36,807 bases of DNA from Sperchopsis tessellata (GCA_033557685.1 JAWQRN010000133.1:1-36807), one strand, 5' to 3'. Shown: positions 11,295 to 23,620, counted from the stretch's first letter. Program-made: numbers and translations. Notes: generated by a model from the letters alone, not told the origin.

Positions 11295-12769
11295 GGACAT
11301 TGGTGCAATAGAAGACAATCAATGATCAATTTTTACATGAATTTTGTGATTCTTTACAGAATATAAATTGATGTGAACTAAGTGGAAGAAAATTACATTC
11401 GTAGGCCAACTGGGAACAAGTGATTCATGTTATATGTATATGTATTTCGTGAGTATGTTTTTGTGTATATATGCCTGGCGATAAATTTTTTGAAGGTATA
11501 ACATGTTTCATATTAGTTTTATAATGATATTATTTACAAGGTTCTATAGTATATAAAATAAATCAAGTTCAAGTATTCTGATAATTACACTTTCAAAAAC
11601 CTGATTTGATTAAAGTGCTTATTTTGGTCGTTTATACATCAACTTTGTAGTCCACTCAATAACTGGCATTGCTGTGTAAAAGTTTGCTTCAACAGAAGTA
11701 AAAGATCTCTTATCATTAGTCTAATGTGTAAAAGACATCTATCTTTAGTATGACCAAATATAATGAATACCAAAAGTATATATCATAATATAAATAAATC
11801 TTGAAATGGACTTATCTTTTACATTTTTACATTTTTTTGTTTTATATGTGATGTTATTGAAAATATGAGGTAGAAAAGACATATTTGTATCCTAATTAAT
11901 ATATTTTGTTTGTTTTCATAATAACAAAAATTATTTTTTAAAAGCGAGTAGCAAAAGAATAATGAGATATTTAAAAAGATTGTAACTCCACTATAAACTT
12001 AATATGTTCACAAGTGAAATCTTCGTATCTCCAATTTTCCAATAAATTTAATTTTAATTCTCATCAGTAGCTTAAATTTAAAAAATATTCATTAATACAC
12101 TTCTTTTATTCTTCTATAAAACAATTGCAGTCGGTAAAAAATATCTAAAGGAATTAATACTTTTTACTACACAACACGTCCTAGCCAAAAACAACAGAAA
12201 CTAGTGGATTACACACATTAAGGATTGTATTTGGAGCATCTGAATATACACCTTTTTCTTTTTTATATTCAAAAAGTACTGAAATTTCTGCGAAGTTTAT
12301 ACTTTTACTATTTGCTGTCTATCCGCAACCGACAGATAAAAAATCGTATTATTGGCTAAATTTGGAGTTATGCAGTTTTTACATAAGACCGATGTTATGA
12401 AAGATGTTAATGGTTGCTCTTTACCATATCTATTTTTGGTAAATACCAATCTATTAATCAAGTTACTTTTTGAATTAATTATTATAGGAACCTTACCTTA
12501 ACTAGATTGGATTTCATATAAGAATGCATATCAAAAATAGAAATATACGTTTTGAATAGAAGCTTGACTATTTGTTTAAAAAACAATATAAAAAATAGTA
12601 CAGAGAATCTGCAGATAGTGTTATACATGATTTAATAATTTTACGTAAAACTACGATATATTTAATTATTTAATATTCTACTCTACATTTATAGAGGCTT
12701 ATTACATATCAGTAACTAGGACTCCAAGAACTTTGTTTGCACAGAAATCCCATGTTGACTAAAAAACAT
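11295..12769 (+). other. gprs: gprs 3' untranslated region and downstream AT-rich sequence
   Basis: No coding sequence or repeat family is recognised. The first part is presumably the gprs 3' UTR; the earliest good poly(A) signal is at 11557-11562. Beyond it the sequence is AT-rich with short homopolymer runs. Confidence 0.5.
11557..11562 (+). promoter_or_regulatory. gprs: Candidate poly(A) signal AATAAA for gprs
   Basis: AATAAA lies 263 bases after the gprs stop codon. AATAAA is common by chance in such AT-rich DNA, so use of this site is an inference. Confidence 0.4.
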
Positions 12770-14760
12770 ATGGAACAAATCTACACAAAGCTCTTGACTG
12801 CTATGGAATGTTGAGCATATTATGTATATTGGTGAGTTAACCAGGAGGTTAGTTTGGGCATGGGCGAGGTAAAACTTATTTCGATGTTTAATGGAAATGA
12901 TAGATACATGAATGATGAATATGCAAGTGAAGCAGGGTCATCAATTAAGTTATGGAGAAATTTTAATAGGCATACGGTGTCTATTATCTTTTGAGGGTTA
13001 TTTAAAAAGGTCAGGTGGAGAATTTCCAGGAGTGTTTCATTGGGAAAGCTTTCTTTTGGGTAGATAAGTAGAAAGACTTGAGGAATTTATTTGAATCCTT
13101 TCAATAAGCAGGTCTTATTTGTTGTAAATGGGTTTCTGATGGTGCTGCCATATTCTACCTTGGAACGTGCAAATGCATAGTACAAAAATTTAAATGCTTT
13201 AGGATCTGAGAATCTGATCAACGATCTTATGATGAAGCCGACCATTTGATAGGCAGAAGAAGCAGTTTCACAAATATGGTAGTTGAAGGAGAGGTGACTA
13301 TCAAATTTGGCACCAAGATCAGCATTGGTTTCCAGCGAGCTACTTGTGAATCAGGTATTTTATAAGAAATGATAATGGGGGATAGTTTTCTAGTATAAGT
13401 CATCGCTTTGCACTTGTCAATGTACCGTTTATTGGAGTCACACCAGTTGAAGAGCCTATCAAAATCAAACTAAAGAGAGATGCAATTCTGGAACTTATTA
13501 ATGCGGGCATATATTTTGAGGTCAACGGCAAATAGCAGTTTAGGATTACGGTAGGAGTTAGGAATATCATGTATGAATACCAAGAACAACAGAGGACCTA
13601 AGATTGATCCCTGAGGATCACATGATGAAGCAATAAATGTTTCTGAAGAGTAGCCAAGGTGATATACAAATAATCTAAGGTCAGAAAAGTATGAAAAAAA
13701 ATTTTGGTAGAAGGTCAGAAAAACCAAAAGCTTGAAGTTTCTTTATGATAATCTTATGATCAATGTGATCAAATGCTTTGGCAAAATCAGTACATCTAAA
13801 GTTTACTTGACTCTAATTATCGATTGCTGACGAGACGAACTGTGAGAAGGAGCACAGATTTGATGCAGTTGACCTTCATTGCATGAACCGATGTTAATGT
13901 ATGGATATGTAGCTTTTACAGTGAGTATGTATCGTTTCATACAGTGATAATACAAAGATTTTTCTTAAGTTTGGGAGGATGGCTATTGTTCTGTACTTAA
14001 TGACATCAGACGGGTTTCCTGATTTAAATATTGGGATTGTGCGGGAAACTCTCCAAACATCAGGGAAAGTATTTGTCTAAGGGTAAGGTTAAATAAAAGA
14101 CTAAGTGGAATTACAAATATATGTTTGCAATCTTTAACCAGAAAACTGAACAGCAAGGATGTATAGATGCTTTTGAAGAAGTGAGCAAAGCTACCAACCG
14201 TATCATAAGGGCGAGTTGAGGTGGAATTATTGAAGGTCATAGTGGAAGGTAATAAGTCTCTTTGTTTGAATTGATTCACTAATCCTCAAAAGTTTTTCGA
14301 ATTTATTGATATATTTTTTAGCAGTGTGATGAAATGTTTGTTGCTCCTAATATCACAAATCATTTCCTTATAAACCACATCGGTTAATTGGTTGATTTAA
14401 ACTGTGTTGTAGGTAAGCATGTATCAAACATGCTGTACAGAACTGAATAGAAGTGATGACACAGATTGTTAATTTTAGTAAAAGATTCAAGAGTAGTCCA
14501 GTCTGCTTGAAGTATTTTTTCATATAGTATCGGGATATCTTTTTTAAATTCAAATTTTTGTTTTACGGTTTGAAGGTACGTTCAGAGGTTGTTTGGTATT
14601 TATTTTGACAGTAATGAATACAGATGGATGATGAAGCACAGAGTCATCACAACTTTGAATGATACTTGGGGCGGCGCAATAGTCTGAGGGGAGAATTTTG
14701 CAATGAGAGTAATTTACAGTATTATATTAGGTCAGAGATATGTGGCAAAATTGTTTATGG
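12770..14760 (-). mobile_element. Jockey/CR1-like non-LTR retrotransposon, long degenerate copy
   Basis: Reading the minus strand from about 14600, remnants follow the usual order. A region like the endonuclease-RT linker (QADWTTLESF near 14500) comes first, then LPSTMTFNNSTSTRPYDTV (14200-14260), PLSLLFNLTLRQ, PIFKSGNPSDVIKYR (near 14030) and AILPNL. The RT core follows in an open frame at 13470-13727: DPQGSILGPLLFLVFIHDIP, then AVDLKIYARINK where the YADD/FADD Asp pair is altered (one base lost). C-terminal remnants run to about 12770. A frameshift separates the 5' and 3' halves. It is inactive and lies downstream of gprs in opposite orientation. Confidence 0.8.
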
Positions 14761-17700
14761 CAAGCAAGATAATATTCACAGGACCCGGATTCAAATAGAT
14801 CGAAGATCAGATTGTATGATATATATTAAAATCAATAAATAACTGTAGATATTTATTGTACTTGTACTAGAGTAAAACAAAAGTTCTATACAATTGAACC
14901 TTGTACATTTAAACAAGTCATAAAAGTTACTGTGAAAATGAAATATCAAATTTTATATTTGAATCTAGCAGGTGTATATACAAATACTCACAATTATATA
15001 CATAACAATATATACTAATGAATAAGTTTATGTGATTGCAGGACAATCGTCACGACTTAATGTTCGCCTTGTGTGTAAAATTTGTTAATAATAGCAACGT
15101 TTTTCTATTTGGCACTGTTTCAAACTGGTCAAAAGGAAATTTTAAATATATAAATTGGGTAGACTGATGCCTGGAAGGCTAAAACATGTACCGGTTTGAA
15201 GTACAGATGCCACGACTTTTTATTGTTACGACTCTTATGTATTCTATATTTGATCACGAAGATCGTTATTTATTTAGTACCTGTGTTGTGACATACTCGG
15301 CAGGTTATCGCGGACCCTGTCTGTATAAAGACTTGCTGTTTGTATACGTGTTCGATGTTACATACTCGAAATCGCAAACCAGGTGTTTGTAAGACTAAAT
15401 ATTATATTTTAATTACTCCTAGATAGCAAACAAATGTTGACATATTTTGATACTAAATGATAAACAAGACAAAAAAATTATATAAATGTTTCTTTGCCAG
15501 TTCTGTTTTATGAATTTTATTTGGACAAATAACTAATAAGTGTCTTATTATCATAGCAAATGAATTGTATATTAAGCATCGTTGTCAAATGTTGTCTGTT
15601 TTACATAATAATGCATTCTGTATCCTACTTGTTTTACTTATTGTTATGTACCTGAATGTTTTTGGACAAAGGAATTGCAAATTTGTATATAAAAAAATTG
15701 GAACACCAAATAAAACTTGTAAAAAGTTGTTTAAATTGTATTATAATATATCTATGTTATGTTTTTATTTAGATATATGAATCTTTAATAACCAAAAATA
15801 TAATAAAATTCTAGTTTAAATGTGTATAATAGGTATTTTGTGTGTATGTGTTATTGTCGAAGTACAAATGTTAAAGCAAAAGAAGCTATAGCAATGTGTT
15901 GTTTTAGATAGAAACTTTGATAGGCTTTCTAAAAATAATCTTTCTAAGAGCTAAACAACTATTTAAATTTGTTGTAATGTGTTTATAAAAATCTTTATAG
16001 AAATTATACAATGGATTAATTTCGAGGTTTAAAATTTAATATCTAGACATTCAAATTATTTTTCTATCCATTTTCTAAACATTTTCAGCTATATAAATGT
16101 GACTGCTTCTAATTTCGAAATTTTTGGTAGAAAGTAGAAATAAAATTTATTATGTTAATTATTTGAATGATCTATTTTTTAATAGTATTTTATTAATAAG
16201 ATTACCTATACAAAAACTTAATACAATTCAATATTAAAAAGAAATGTCGCATATATAGTATGTATATTAATTTTTTTTGGTCTTAGGTAATAATGAAATT
16301 AAAAAGCTTAAAAATATATTATAGAATATATATTTTTCAAATAAAATTATGAATTTTATTTGTACTATATTTAGTTTTTCTTGTATCAAATGAGATATTG
16401 TAATAAAAAATATAAATGTCCAGTCCAGCATCTGTTGTAAGCCCTTAAGGATAAGGCCACATATGTGGTTCACTCGTTAACAGCAAATTACGTAATCATA
16501 GTATTATCCAAAAACACACATTGCTATTTTGACTATTGCGGGATATATAGGTACCTTTCTCTTTGCTATGTGTCAAAATCAATTATAGTAGGGTATGTGC
16601 CCCACATTAAAATGCCTTTATAAACTTTTCTGTGTTGTTTTAGCAATAAGAATTAAATGTATAACTTTTTTTTAAATGTACCATTTTATTACCTTAAATC
16701 ACACAGACTATTAATTTCATAAGGCTATAAAATTAAATATGTTATTTACATACCTAATATTATTTCTAAGTAAAACCACGAACATAAATTTAAGTTTGAA
16801 GATGTGGAAATTTTTTTCTTTACTATTATTTCAAAGGACATTTTAAATATCCCATCTTAAGAGTTCGCTCTGACCGTGTAAATTTTCCAATGGTACAAAA
16901 TATGAACCATCATACATAATATCTTTTCACCCAGGTACATACAACCTTTTTTGAGATAATAAAATTGTTTATTATGTTCATAAGTTAGCATTACAATAAT
17001 TCACTATGGAACAAACAACATTCCTAAATAGGATATATTCAATACGCATAAAAACAATTAAGAATTATTTAATTTAGTGAAAGCGTGTAGTAATACCAAC
17101 TGAAAAACATATTATTTTATCAAAACAAACATGATGTAAAGAGAGCTGTAATCCACTCGGTACCTGGTGTCTAATGTGACTAATTGTTAAAGATTAGACC
17201 CTCTATAAATATTTTTGTTTAGCTTGTAGTTAAAGAAAGAAGACCTCTTATAACTGGTGACTTTACACCAGATATATAAGTATTAACATATTTCATTTTA
17301 AATTAAACAGTAAGTGGTGGTTGTTGCTTGTGAGAAAGAACTTTCCAACAAACAGACAGTGTACATCTTAAGCAGGACACCATTTTTGTCACGAACTTCA
17401 ACTCTATTAAGAACAAACTGGGTTATAACGGGAAAACTGTATATAATAGCTTCGTGTATTATTTTTGGAAAACCTACTTTAATAGAGGAATAAACAACCA
17501 CTTTAAAGTTTCATTAATAAAAATAATAAAAGTTTGTAATTTATTTAGAATTTTCAGTTGATAAATTGAAACAAAATGATAAAACATATTATTAGTTCAG
17601 AGAACAAAGCACGAATTTAAGACTTTTACTAAATTAATTAATTGTCAATAATTTTATTAGACATTGATTATACATTTGTTGTCATTGTCTCAATGAAGGT

Positions 17701-18639
17701 TGTATGTCCATGCAAGTAAAAAATTCATTATGTATGATGAATATTCTACATTTTGGTTAAAATTTTGAAATAATGTGTCAAATTAATTTTATTCATTTAT
17801 GCTGATAATTTAATAGAACTTAACATTTGTAAATGTGCTTTATTTGAAATAGTTCAGTATCATTTTGATCTTCTTTTTTCAACAGTATAGTGGGTATTTT
17901 TTAATATTTCAGGTAAAAAGAAACGATAACCATAACGTATTTTTTTTTTATTTTTATTTTGTGCTACATTACTGCTAAGTACTTTTAAACTATTCCTATG
18001 GACTTATATCTTTTGCCAAAAATGCAATCCAGCATTTGTTACTTAAAATAAATTTGTTATACTCTTCAGACCAAATGAATTGTTTTTATGGGATAACTTA
18101 TTTTTTCCATATGAAACAAGTAAAACCCATTTGATAATATTATCTGTTGCAAATTAATGAATACCAAATACTTATTATGCAAATATAATACTTGAAAAGC
18201 ACAAGATGTTTAATGACATTTAAATAATTTGCGGTAATATTTGTTTGACAAAAATAAAAAATGACTAGCTACTAAATTGCAATGTTTTTGTTGTTAGACA
18301 CATAATCATTGGACTTAAATACAAACAATGTAAGTCGATAGCTTTGATAAGCAGCATAAAACAATTGAAAGACCATGATTCCTAAGCTGCTATATTGGTC
18401 TGAAAATGAATTAAAAATAAATTTCCTATTACTAATTTATGTCTTTAAAAAATGAATTGTTTACATCTAAGCCCTCTTCTAATAAATTAACAAAAAATAC
18501 ATTTTCTTTTAAATGTCATTAGACAACTTGTGTTGTTCAAATCCTATAATTGTTTATTAAGTGTTTGGTATCAATAATTTCGCAACAGAAAATCCTATCA
18601 AATATATATATAATTGAAGTTGATTGGTCCGTGCGCCAT
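14761..18639. other. AT-rich stretch with no recognised gene
   Basis: I find no exon, RNA gene or identifiable transposon. Short open frames (for example 15186-15392 and 15565-15780) have no resemblance to known families, and A/T runs dominate. Unrecognised, older repeats or non-coding transcript sequence are possible. Confidence 0.45.
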
Positions 18640-19133
18640 AATTTTTTTTAATTTACTAATTGTCCTTGGTTGGGCATTATCACTACAATCGTATCGGGAT
18701 CGAATCCTTTCTTCAGGCTGTCAGCTCCTGTTGGTGGCTGATAGTAAACTGAAGGTTTTTTATGTACAATTTCGTAAATTGTATTTGTTTGTGGGAAGTA
18801 TGCAGTAGGGTGATTTTGGTAGGGGCGGATGTGTATGTTTGTAGGCCACATGATTATTCTTCGGACTAGGTGTGTGTTTTAAATTTGTAATAGTCTTTAT
18901 GAGTGATATATATTGTGATGTATTGTCTGGTCATTTAGCATTTCTGGGGATTTGTGTTTGCATATTTACTCTTGGGTTGTAATATTTGTGTGGGCTTTTT
19001 TTTATTTATGACTGTCATTACATTAATTATGGTGTCCATTGAATGTTTCTTCTGTAACAGGTGTTGTGCAAAAGTTGAATGGTATATGTGGAGTTTTTGA
19101 TAAACCTCAAAGCTGTTCATTGTATCTTAGCGA
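18640..19133 (-). mobile_element. Penelope-like retroelement tail, inverted copy A
   Basis: The minus strand from 19133 reads KLHIYHSTFAQHLLQKKHSM, typical of the region just after the GIY-YIG core in Penelope-like elements, then continues to a decayed C terminus and a non-coding tail. About 18770-19133 is an inverted copy of 19380-19741. The tail contains a hammerhead-like motif at 18686-18717. The copy lacks the GIY-YIG core itself, so it is 5'-truncated. Confidence 0.7.
18686..18717 (-). ncRNA. Hammerhead-ribozyme-like motif in Penelope-like tail (candidate)
   Basis: On the minus strand the order is CCUGAAGA (fits the CUGANGA core), then AAGGAU-UCG-AUCC, which can form a compact stem-loop II, then CGAUAC where an active ribozyme has GAAA. 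Hammerhead motifs are known from Penelope-like elements. Here the GAAA box is altered, stem I is weak, and activity is not expected. Confidence 0.3.
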
Positions 19134-19745
19134 AAAATAATGGATACCCCATAAATACAATAACAAATCAAATATACCACAAACAAACAACAAGACACAC
19201 GGCAACCAACAATAACATATGACTAACCTTTACATACACTGGTCCCGAAATATTCAGAATCACCAATTTTTTTAAACAGCATGTTGCCATAATAGCATTT
19301 AGAACCACAAATAACACAATCAATACTAACTTGCCCCACTTGCAAGCATTTTTATATAGGAAAAACAACAAGGTCATTTTATCAAAGATACAATGATCAC
19401 CTCAAAGCATATCAAAAACCCCACATATACCATTCAACATTTTCACAACACCTGTTGGCAAAGAAACATTCAATGGATATCATAATTTATGTCATGGCAG
19501 TCATAAATATCAAAAAGCCCCCACAAATGTTTCAATGCATGAGCAAATAGAAATATGTAAACAAAAATCCCCAGAAATGCAAAATGACCCGACAATACAT
19601 CACAATATATCATCACTTATAAAGTCTATTACAAATTTAAAACACACACCTAGTCCGAAGAATAACCATCTGGCCGACAAACATATACATCCACCCCTTC
19701 CCAAATTACCCTATTGCATACCTACCACAAACAAATACATAAGTT
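19131..19745 (+). mobile_element. Penelope-like retroelement fragment B (GIY-YIG region)
   Basis: On the + strand, broken frames read NNGYPINTI, then YTGPEIFRITNFFKQH and AFRTTNNTIN, then the GIY-YIG nuclease core TCPTCKHFYIGKTTRSFYQR (about 19330-19390), followed by NDHLKAYQK and TFSQHLLAKKHSMD. It is cut off after about 19741, where homology to copy A stops. It begins where copy A begins on the other strand, so the two lie head to head and 360-bp parts of them can pair as a stem with about 250 bases between. Confidence 0.75.
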
Positions 19746-20038
19746 CCATAAAACAGTTTAAGGTACTTCGTAGTAATGTATCACACAACTTAGAAATCAA
19801 ACAAAATTAAATTTCAGTCTCAAAAATACTGTTATGAGTATTATTGTTTTTAAAATATTTATTTTTATCCAAAACAGTAAAAAAATTACCTCCATTCTAT
19901 GAAAATAAGGTTGATGACCTTTCAGTCTAACCAAAAGTACAAAATTATACGGATGAGCCATATTTTATTTCTAACCGATACAATTTATTTATCAATTTTT
20001 TGCTCCCTTAGTTGTAGCTACCTAACCATGATCAAGAG

Positions 20039-20219
20039 CAGTTCTTCTTAAACTGATGGTCACACTCACCAATGGGGTCGCCAAAATTGTTGGGAGATTG
20101 TAATAAGTTTAAAAAAGAACAGGTTTTACAAATCTGTTACAGCTTTGATCTGCTGGGCATCACTTATCAATTCGTCTTATTGAAAGGGGCCACCGGTGAA
20201 AAAAGTTTAAGAATCACTG
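20039..20219. mobile_element. Non-autonomous hAT-type MITE with 8-bp target duplication
   Basis: The left end CAGTTCTTCTTAAACTG (20039) and the right end, read inverted, CAGTGATTCTTAAACTT are terminal inverted repeats of the hAT type. The 8 bases on each side, ATCAAGAG (20031-20038) and ATTAAGAG (20220-20227), match at 7 of 8 positions, as expected of a hAT target duplication. At 181 bp it has no room for a transposase and must have been moved in trans. Confidence 0.75.
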
Positions 20220-20727
20220 ATTAAGAGGATTTATGTGGTTTTAAATAATTGCTCAATAAACTTTTTTCTTAGTATGAATTGCCTCTGATAATCACTGAAT
20301 GATAAAAAATATAGCTACCGTTAAAAACAGTAGTGTAGCAAGCCAAGCAAGAGCCTTCAAAGTGATGTTTTGGGGAGTTCCAGTCACTTAAAACAAGGCT
20401 CTAATTTCTTATGGAAGAAAAAGTAGAAAATGTACATAATATGTAGTTAATACAAACAATGTACAGAATAAAAAAATATTTGCCTTAAATTTGGGTTGCC
20501 TGTAGCCAGTTTGGCAAATATCTACATACGCTGCCCCAGTGTTCCTTATTCCACATCATGTGTAAATAGAAATGTGTAAGGGTACTCTATTTTTTCACAA
20601 TTCTTAAATCTATATTAACCAAATCAAAATTGAAAATACTGATTTGGCATTTTTTAATAAAATGTAGAAAGATTATTTCTTGCAAACTCAAGTGGCACTT
20701 TATTTGAATCAGAATTATATTTGTATA
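20220..20727. other. AT-rich spacer, nothing recognised
   Basis: There is no coding or RNA signal. A CAGTAGTGTAGCAAGC sequence near 20330 has the look of a transposon end, but I see no matching second end. Confidence 0.4.
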
Positions 20728-20827
20728 TACAGTCAGTCACAAAAATGTTCAAACACCTAAATTCACTAACTTCAGTACAAAATAGATATTTATATTTAAA
20801 ATAATACAATAAACTGTTAATTATATA

Positions 20828-21286
20828 TGAATGTTGTTTCCGGGTGGAAACCGTGTAGAGGCTCTGATAAGTGCCGATGTTTTGTCTACTGTTTCAAGGG
20901 ACATTTTCAAGGCGAGTGATGTTACTTCAATGAATGAATTCACTGCACTGATCCAAACTCGGCCGGATCATGCTTATATAGGCATGGCCTAGAGTGGGGG
21001 ATGCGCACTAGCCCATGGCCGTTGCGTTCTGCCGAAAATTGCCGAGTGCAGGAGAGAAATTAGAGAGGGGGATTCTCCATGCAATTGGGAGCTGAAAATC
21101 ATCGTCCCTAATGATATTGTTGGGGCGATTATAAACCTCAATGGCTTCTCGGAATTTTCTGGGAAAATAAGGAGGTTCCCGAGCTGAGACTATAATATCT
21201 TGGAACAAAATGGGGTGACCTGTTTCATGACGATGTTCAGCCGCGGCTGACTGAATAACATGACCCAAACGAGTACAAGTCTATTG
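20828..21286 (-). mobile_element. Penelope-like retroelement, 5'-truncated insertion with target duplication
   Basis: A minus-strand open frame at 21008-21268 reads AAAEHRHETGHPILFQD, then YFPRKFREAIEVYNRPNN, the conserved C-terminal part that follows the GIY-YIG nuclease core in Penelope-like proteins. Its stop is followed by a non-coding tail with a hammerhead-like block (20873-20913) and a GTTTCC/GGAAAC hairpin (20836-20851). The flanks CTGTTAATTATATA (20814-20827) and CTGTTAGTTATATA (21287-21300) differ at one base, a 14-bp target duplication that fixes both ends. The target is the interior of the Tc1-like element. The same tail end recurs at 36769-36807. Confidence 0.8.
20873..20913 (-). 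ncRNA. Hammerhead-ribozyme-like motif in Penelope-like tail (candidate, degenerate)
   Basis: On the minus strand: GCC (stem I side), UUGAAAA in place of CUGANGA, then GUCC and AGAC as a short stem II, ACAAAAC for GAAAC, AUC at the cleavage triplet, and GGC able to pair with the first GCC. The layout matches the related copies at 33907-33992, but core bases are changed, so it is likely inactive. Confidence 0.3.
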
Positions 21287-21831
21287 CTGTTAGTTATATA
21301 GTTTATTAATATTAATAATGTAATATAAGTACAATTCTGCATAAATTACAACAATAATGAAAATTAAACAGTATTCTTATGTCACAAAGGTAATCGAACA
21401 AAGTGAAATTTAATATAAAAATAGGTTTAATACATGGTTTTAATATTTCGTAGAATTGCCTGTTTAGTCAATAACTGCACCTAATCTTTTTGGAATAGAA
21501 TGAACAAGTGATTCAGTATAATTTATTGGCATATTATCCCATTCATCCATTATTTCATTTTTCAGAGTTTCTTTACTTATGATGAAATACTTTCTAATTT
21601 TTCTATTTATATAATCTCACGCATGCTCTATGGGATTAAAATCGGGTGCTTCAGGTGGTGAAAACAGTTTTTTTTTTTGGAACATTATAAAGCAACCGTG
21701 TAACCATAGCCGTGAGCTGAGGGTCTTGTTATTATTGGAGAATCCAGTTCCTACCAAGACCTAATTTTTCCAAACTAGATAGAAGCTTTAAGCTTTAAGT
21801 ATGTTTTTTTTGGTCAACAATACCTCAAAAA

Positions 21832-23322
21832 ATAGAGGACGTATCCTCTAAGCTGAAATCCAATACCTCCAAAGATGCTTATAATATGTCTATAAAAGCA
21901 ATTAATCCTATCATAACATTCATATCAACTCCGTTATCTAATATAGTTAATAGCTGTTCTACATTTGGTCATTTTCCATCACATCTGAAAATTGCAAGAG
22001 TTGTACCTGTGTGCGTCTGGAAAAAGAGAAAACCCTAGCAACTAGACACCAATAGCGATACTGCCGGCTGTATCCAAAATTTTTGAATCGCTTATGGCTA
22101 GGCGAATGCAGAGCTTCTTGGACGCAGGCTCTGGTGACCAATTTAGTTTTAGGAAAGATTTGTCAACATCTGATGCCCTATTGGCTCTGCTAAAGTTTAT
22201 CTCTGAAACCCTTAAGGCTAGAGAAGAGTGTTTTGCACAGTCTTGCGACTTAAGCAAAGTGTTTGTCGGCATGCCTTATAAATAATTTCTGGTAAAGGCA
22301 GAGTATTATGGATTCAGGTGGTTTCTCTGGGCATCTTGAGATCCTATATGATTGATAGGTGTCAGCTCCTGGGTACTGCGGTTACTCATAGCTCTACCAA
22401 ATCGATCAAGTCAAGAGTTGCACAGGGATCTATATTGGAACTGCCGTTTTTCCTACTGTATATCAACGATTTACCATATAATATTCAAAGTAAAATTGTA
22501 ATGAATACTGATGACACCACCTTACTGACTTGACACAAGAATCCCAACACAGTATTGCTTAAAGTGCAAACACCGCTCAAAGAAGAGACTCAATTCTAAT
22601 GGCCTAGTCCTTAAAGTATCTAAAACAGCGCAGATATATCTCACTACTGGTAAACGAGCACATGCTGGACAGCCCCCTTTTGAGTTTCTGGGTGTTTATA
22701 CTGACCTTCTGCTGACCTGGAGGGATCATGTTGTTATCCTTCCTGGTATACTCTCAAGCAGAAGGATGCCACAAAGAATACTTACTATGCCCTATTTCAT
22801 AGTATTATGGCATATGGTGTATTGGCATGGAGAGGGTCAGCTCACTCATCAAGAATATTAATTTTACAAAAAAAAGTGGTGAGAGCAATTGAAGGCCTCT
22901 CGGTTGATACACTGCAAGCCTTACTTCTGAAAACATGGTATACTTACTTTTACCTCACTCTATATCCTGAACTAAATTATATATACTAAAAATCACATCC
23001 TTAATCAATACCCATGATCACAAATTCATAATTACACAACCCGAGAAAAGGAAAATCTCCAATCTACTTTGTTCAGATTGTCATCATCCCTATCAAGAAA
23101 TATGGGCCCTAGGTTAACAAACTTCTGTGGAACTGAAGGAGCCTTCCTATGAAGTGGTTTAAATCCAGGGTCAAGATCGCCTTGCTGAGGGAATGCTTCT
23201 ATACAATGGATGAGTACTTCAGTTCATCTTTGAAGTTTTCATTGTGAATTATCTTTTATTATATTTTTTGTATATAGACGAACCATGTTTTAGGTAAATA
23301 AAGAATTTGAATTTGAATTTGA
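21832..23322 (+). mobile_element. Non-LTR retrotransposon, 5'-truncated, inserted in Tc1-like element
   Basis: The + strand frames give AYNMSIKAINPIITFISTPL and HFPSHLKIARVVPV, then AILPAV-type remnant, SLMARRMQSFLDAGSGDQFS and FRKDLSTSDALLALL with AQSCDLSKVF, then RVAQGSILELPFFLLYINDL and NTDDTTLLT where YADD is changed to NTDD. The C-terminal part at 22807-22989 has MAYGVLAWRGSAHSS and LQKKVVRAIEGL. The 3' end carries AATAAA and three GAATTT units (23303-23322). Stops and shifts show it is dead. Its 5' border is approximate. Confidence 0.82.
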
Positions 23323-23620
23323 TATCTTGATTACAAGGAGGAATTGCATGTTTTTACGATGTATTAATAGGGGAAGAACCTCCAAATTTGTGCAAATGTT
23401 CGATGACTTTTATGATATGAGAACTTTGTTTATATTTTCCTTTGCTGCAATTTATTTTTATCTCTGTTTATTTTACAATTATATCAATTATAAATAAAAT
23501 GAACTCTTTTAAATTATCTTCATTTAACAATGATAAATTAATTAAATTCATTTAAACGCATATAAGGAAATTAGTTTTAAATTAATTTCATGGGTGTTGG
23601 AACACTTTAGTGACTGCCTA

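Larger units (their letters stand above)
20730..23620 (-). mobile_element. Tc1-like DNA transposon, broken by two nested insertions
   Basis: The ends are imperfect 28-base inverted repeats (20730-20757, beginning CAGTCAGTCAC, and 23593-23620), 23 of 28 matching, each flanked by TA (20728-20729 and 23621-23622). The transposase is on the minus strand. Its N-terminal remnant lies at about 23330-23480. The C-terminal half lies at 21420-21830: a WIFQQDNDPKHTA-like catalytic region is badly decayed near 21730, followed by a clear SPPEAPDFNPIEHA block and SLVHSIPKRLGAVI. Between these halves sits a non-LTR element, and near the left end a Penelope-like fragment. Without the insertions the element would be about 0.9-1 kb. 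Confidence 0.8.

Noticed and set aside
15186..15780. Two short + strand ORFs as genes
   Set aside because: Short, AT-driven frames without homology, splice context or conserved motifs.
16436..16620. Possible MITE around CCACATATGTGG and GCCCCACATTA
   Set aside because: The two ends do not match as inverted repeats when aligned, and no target duplication is visible.
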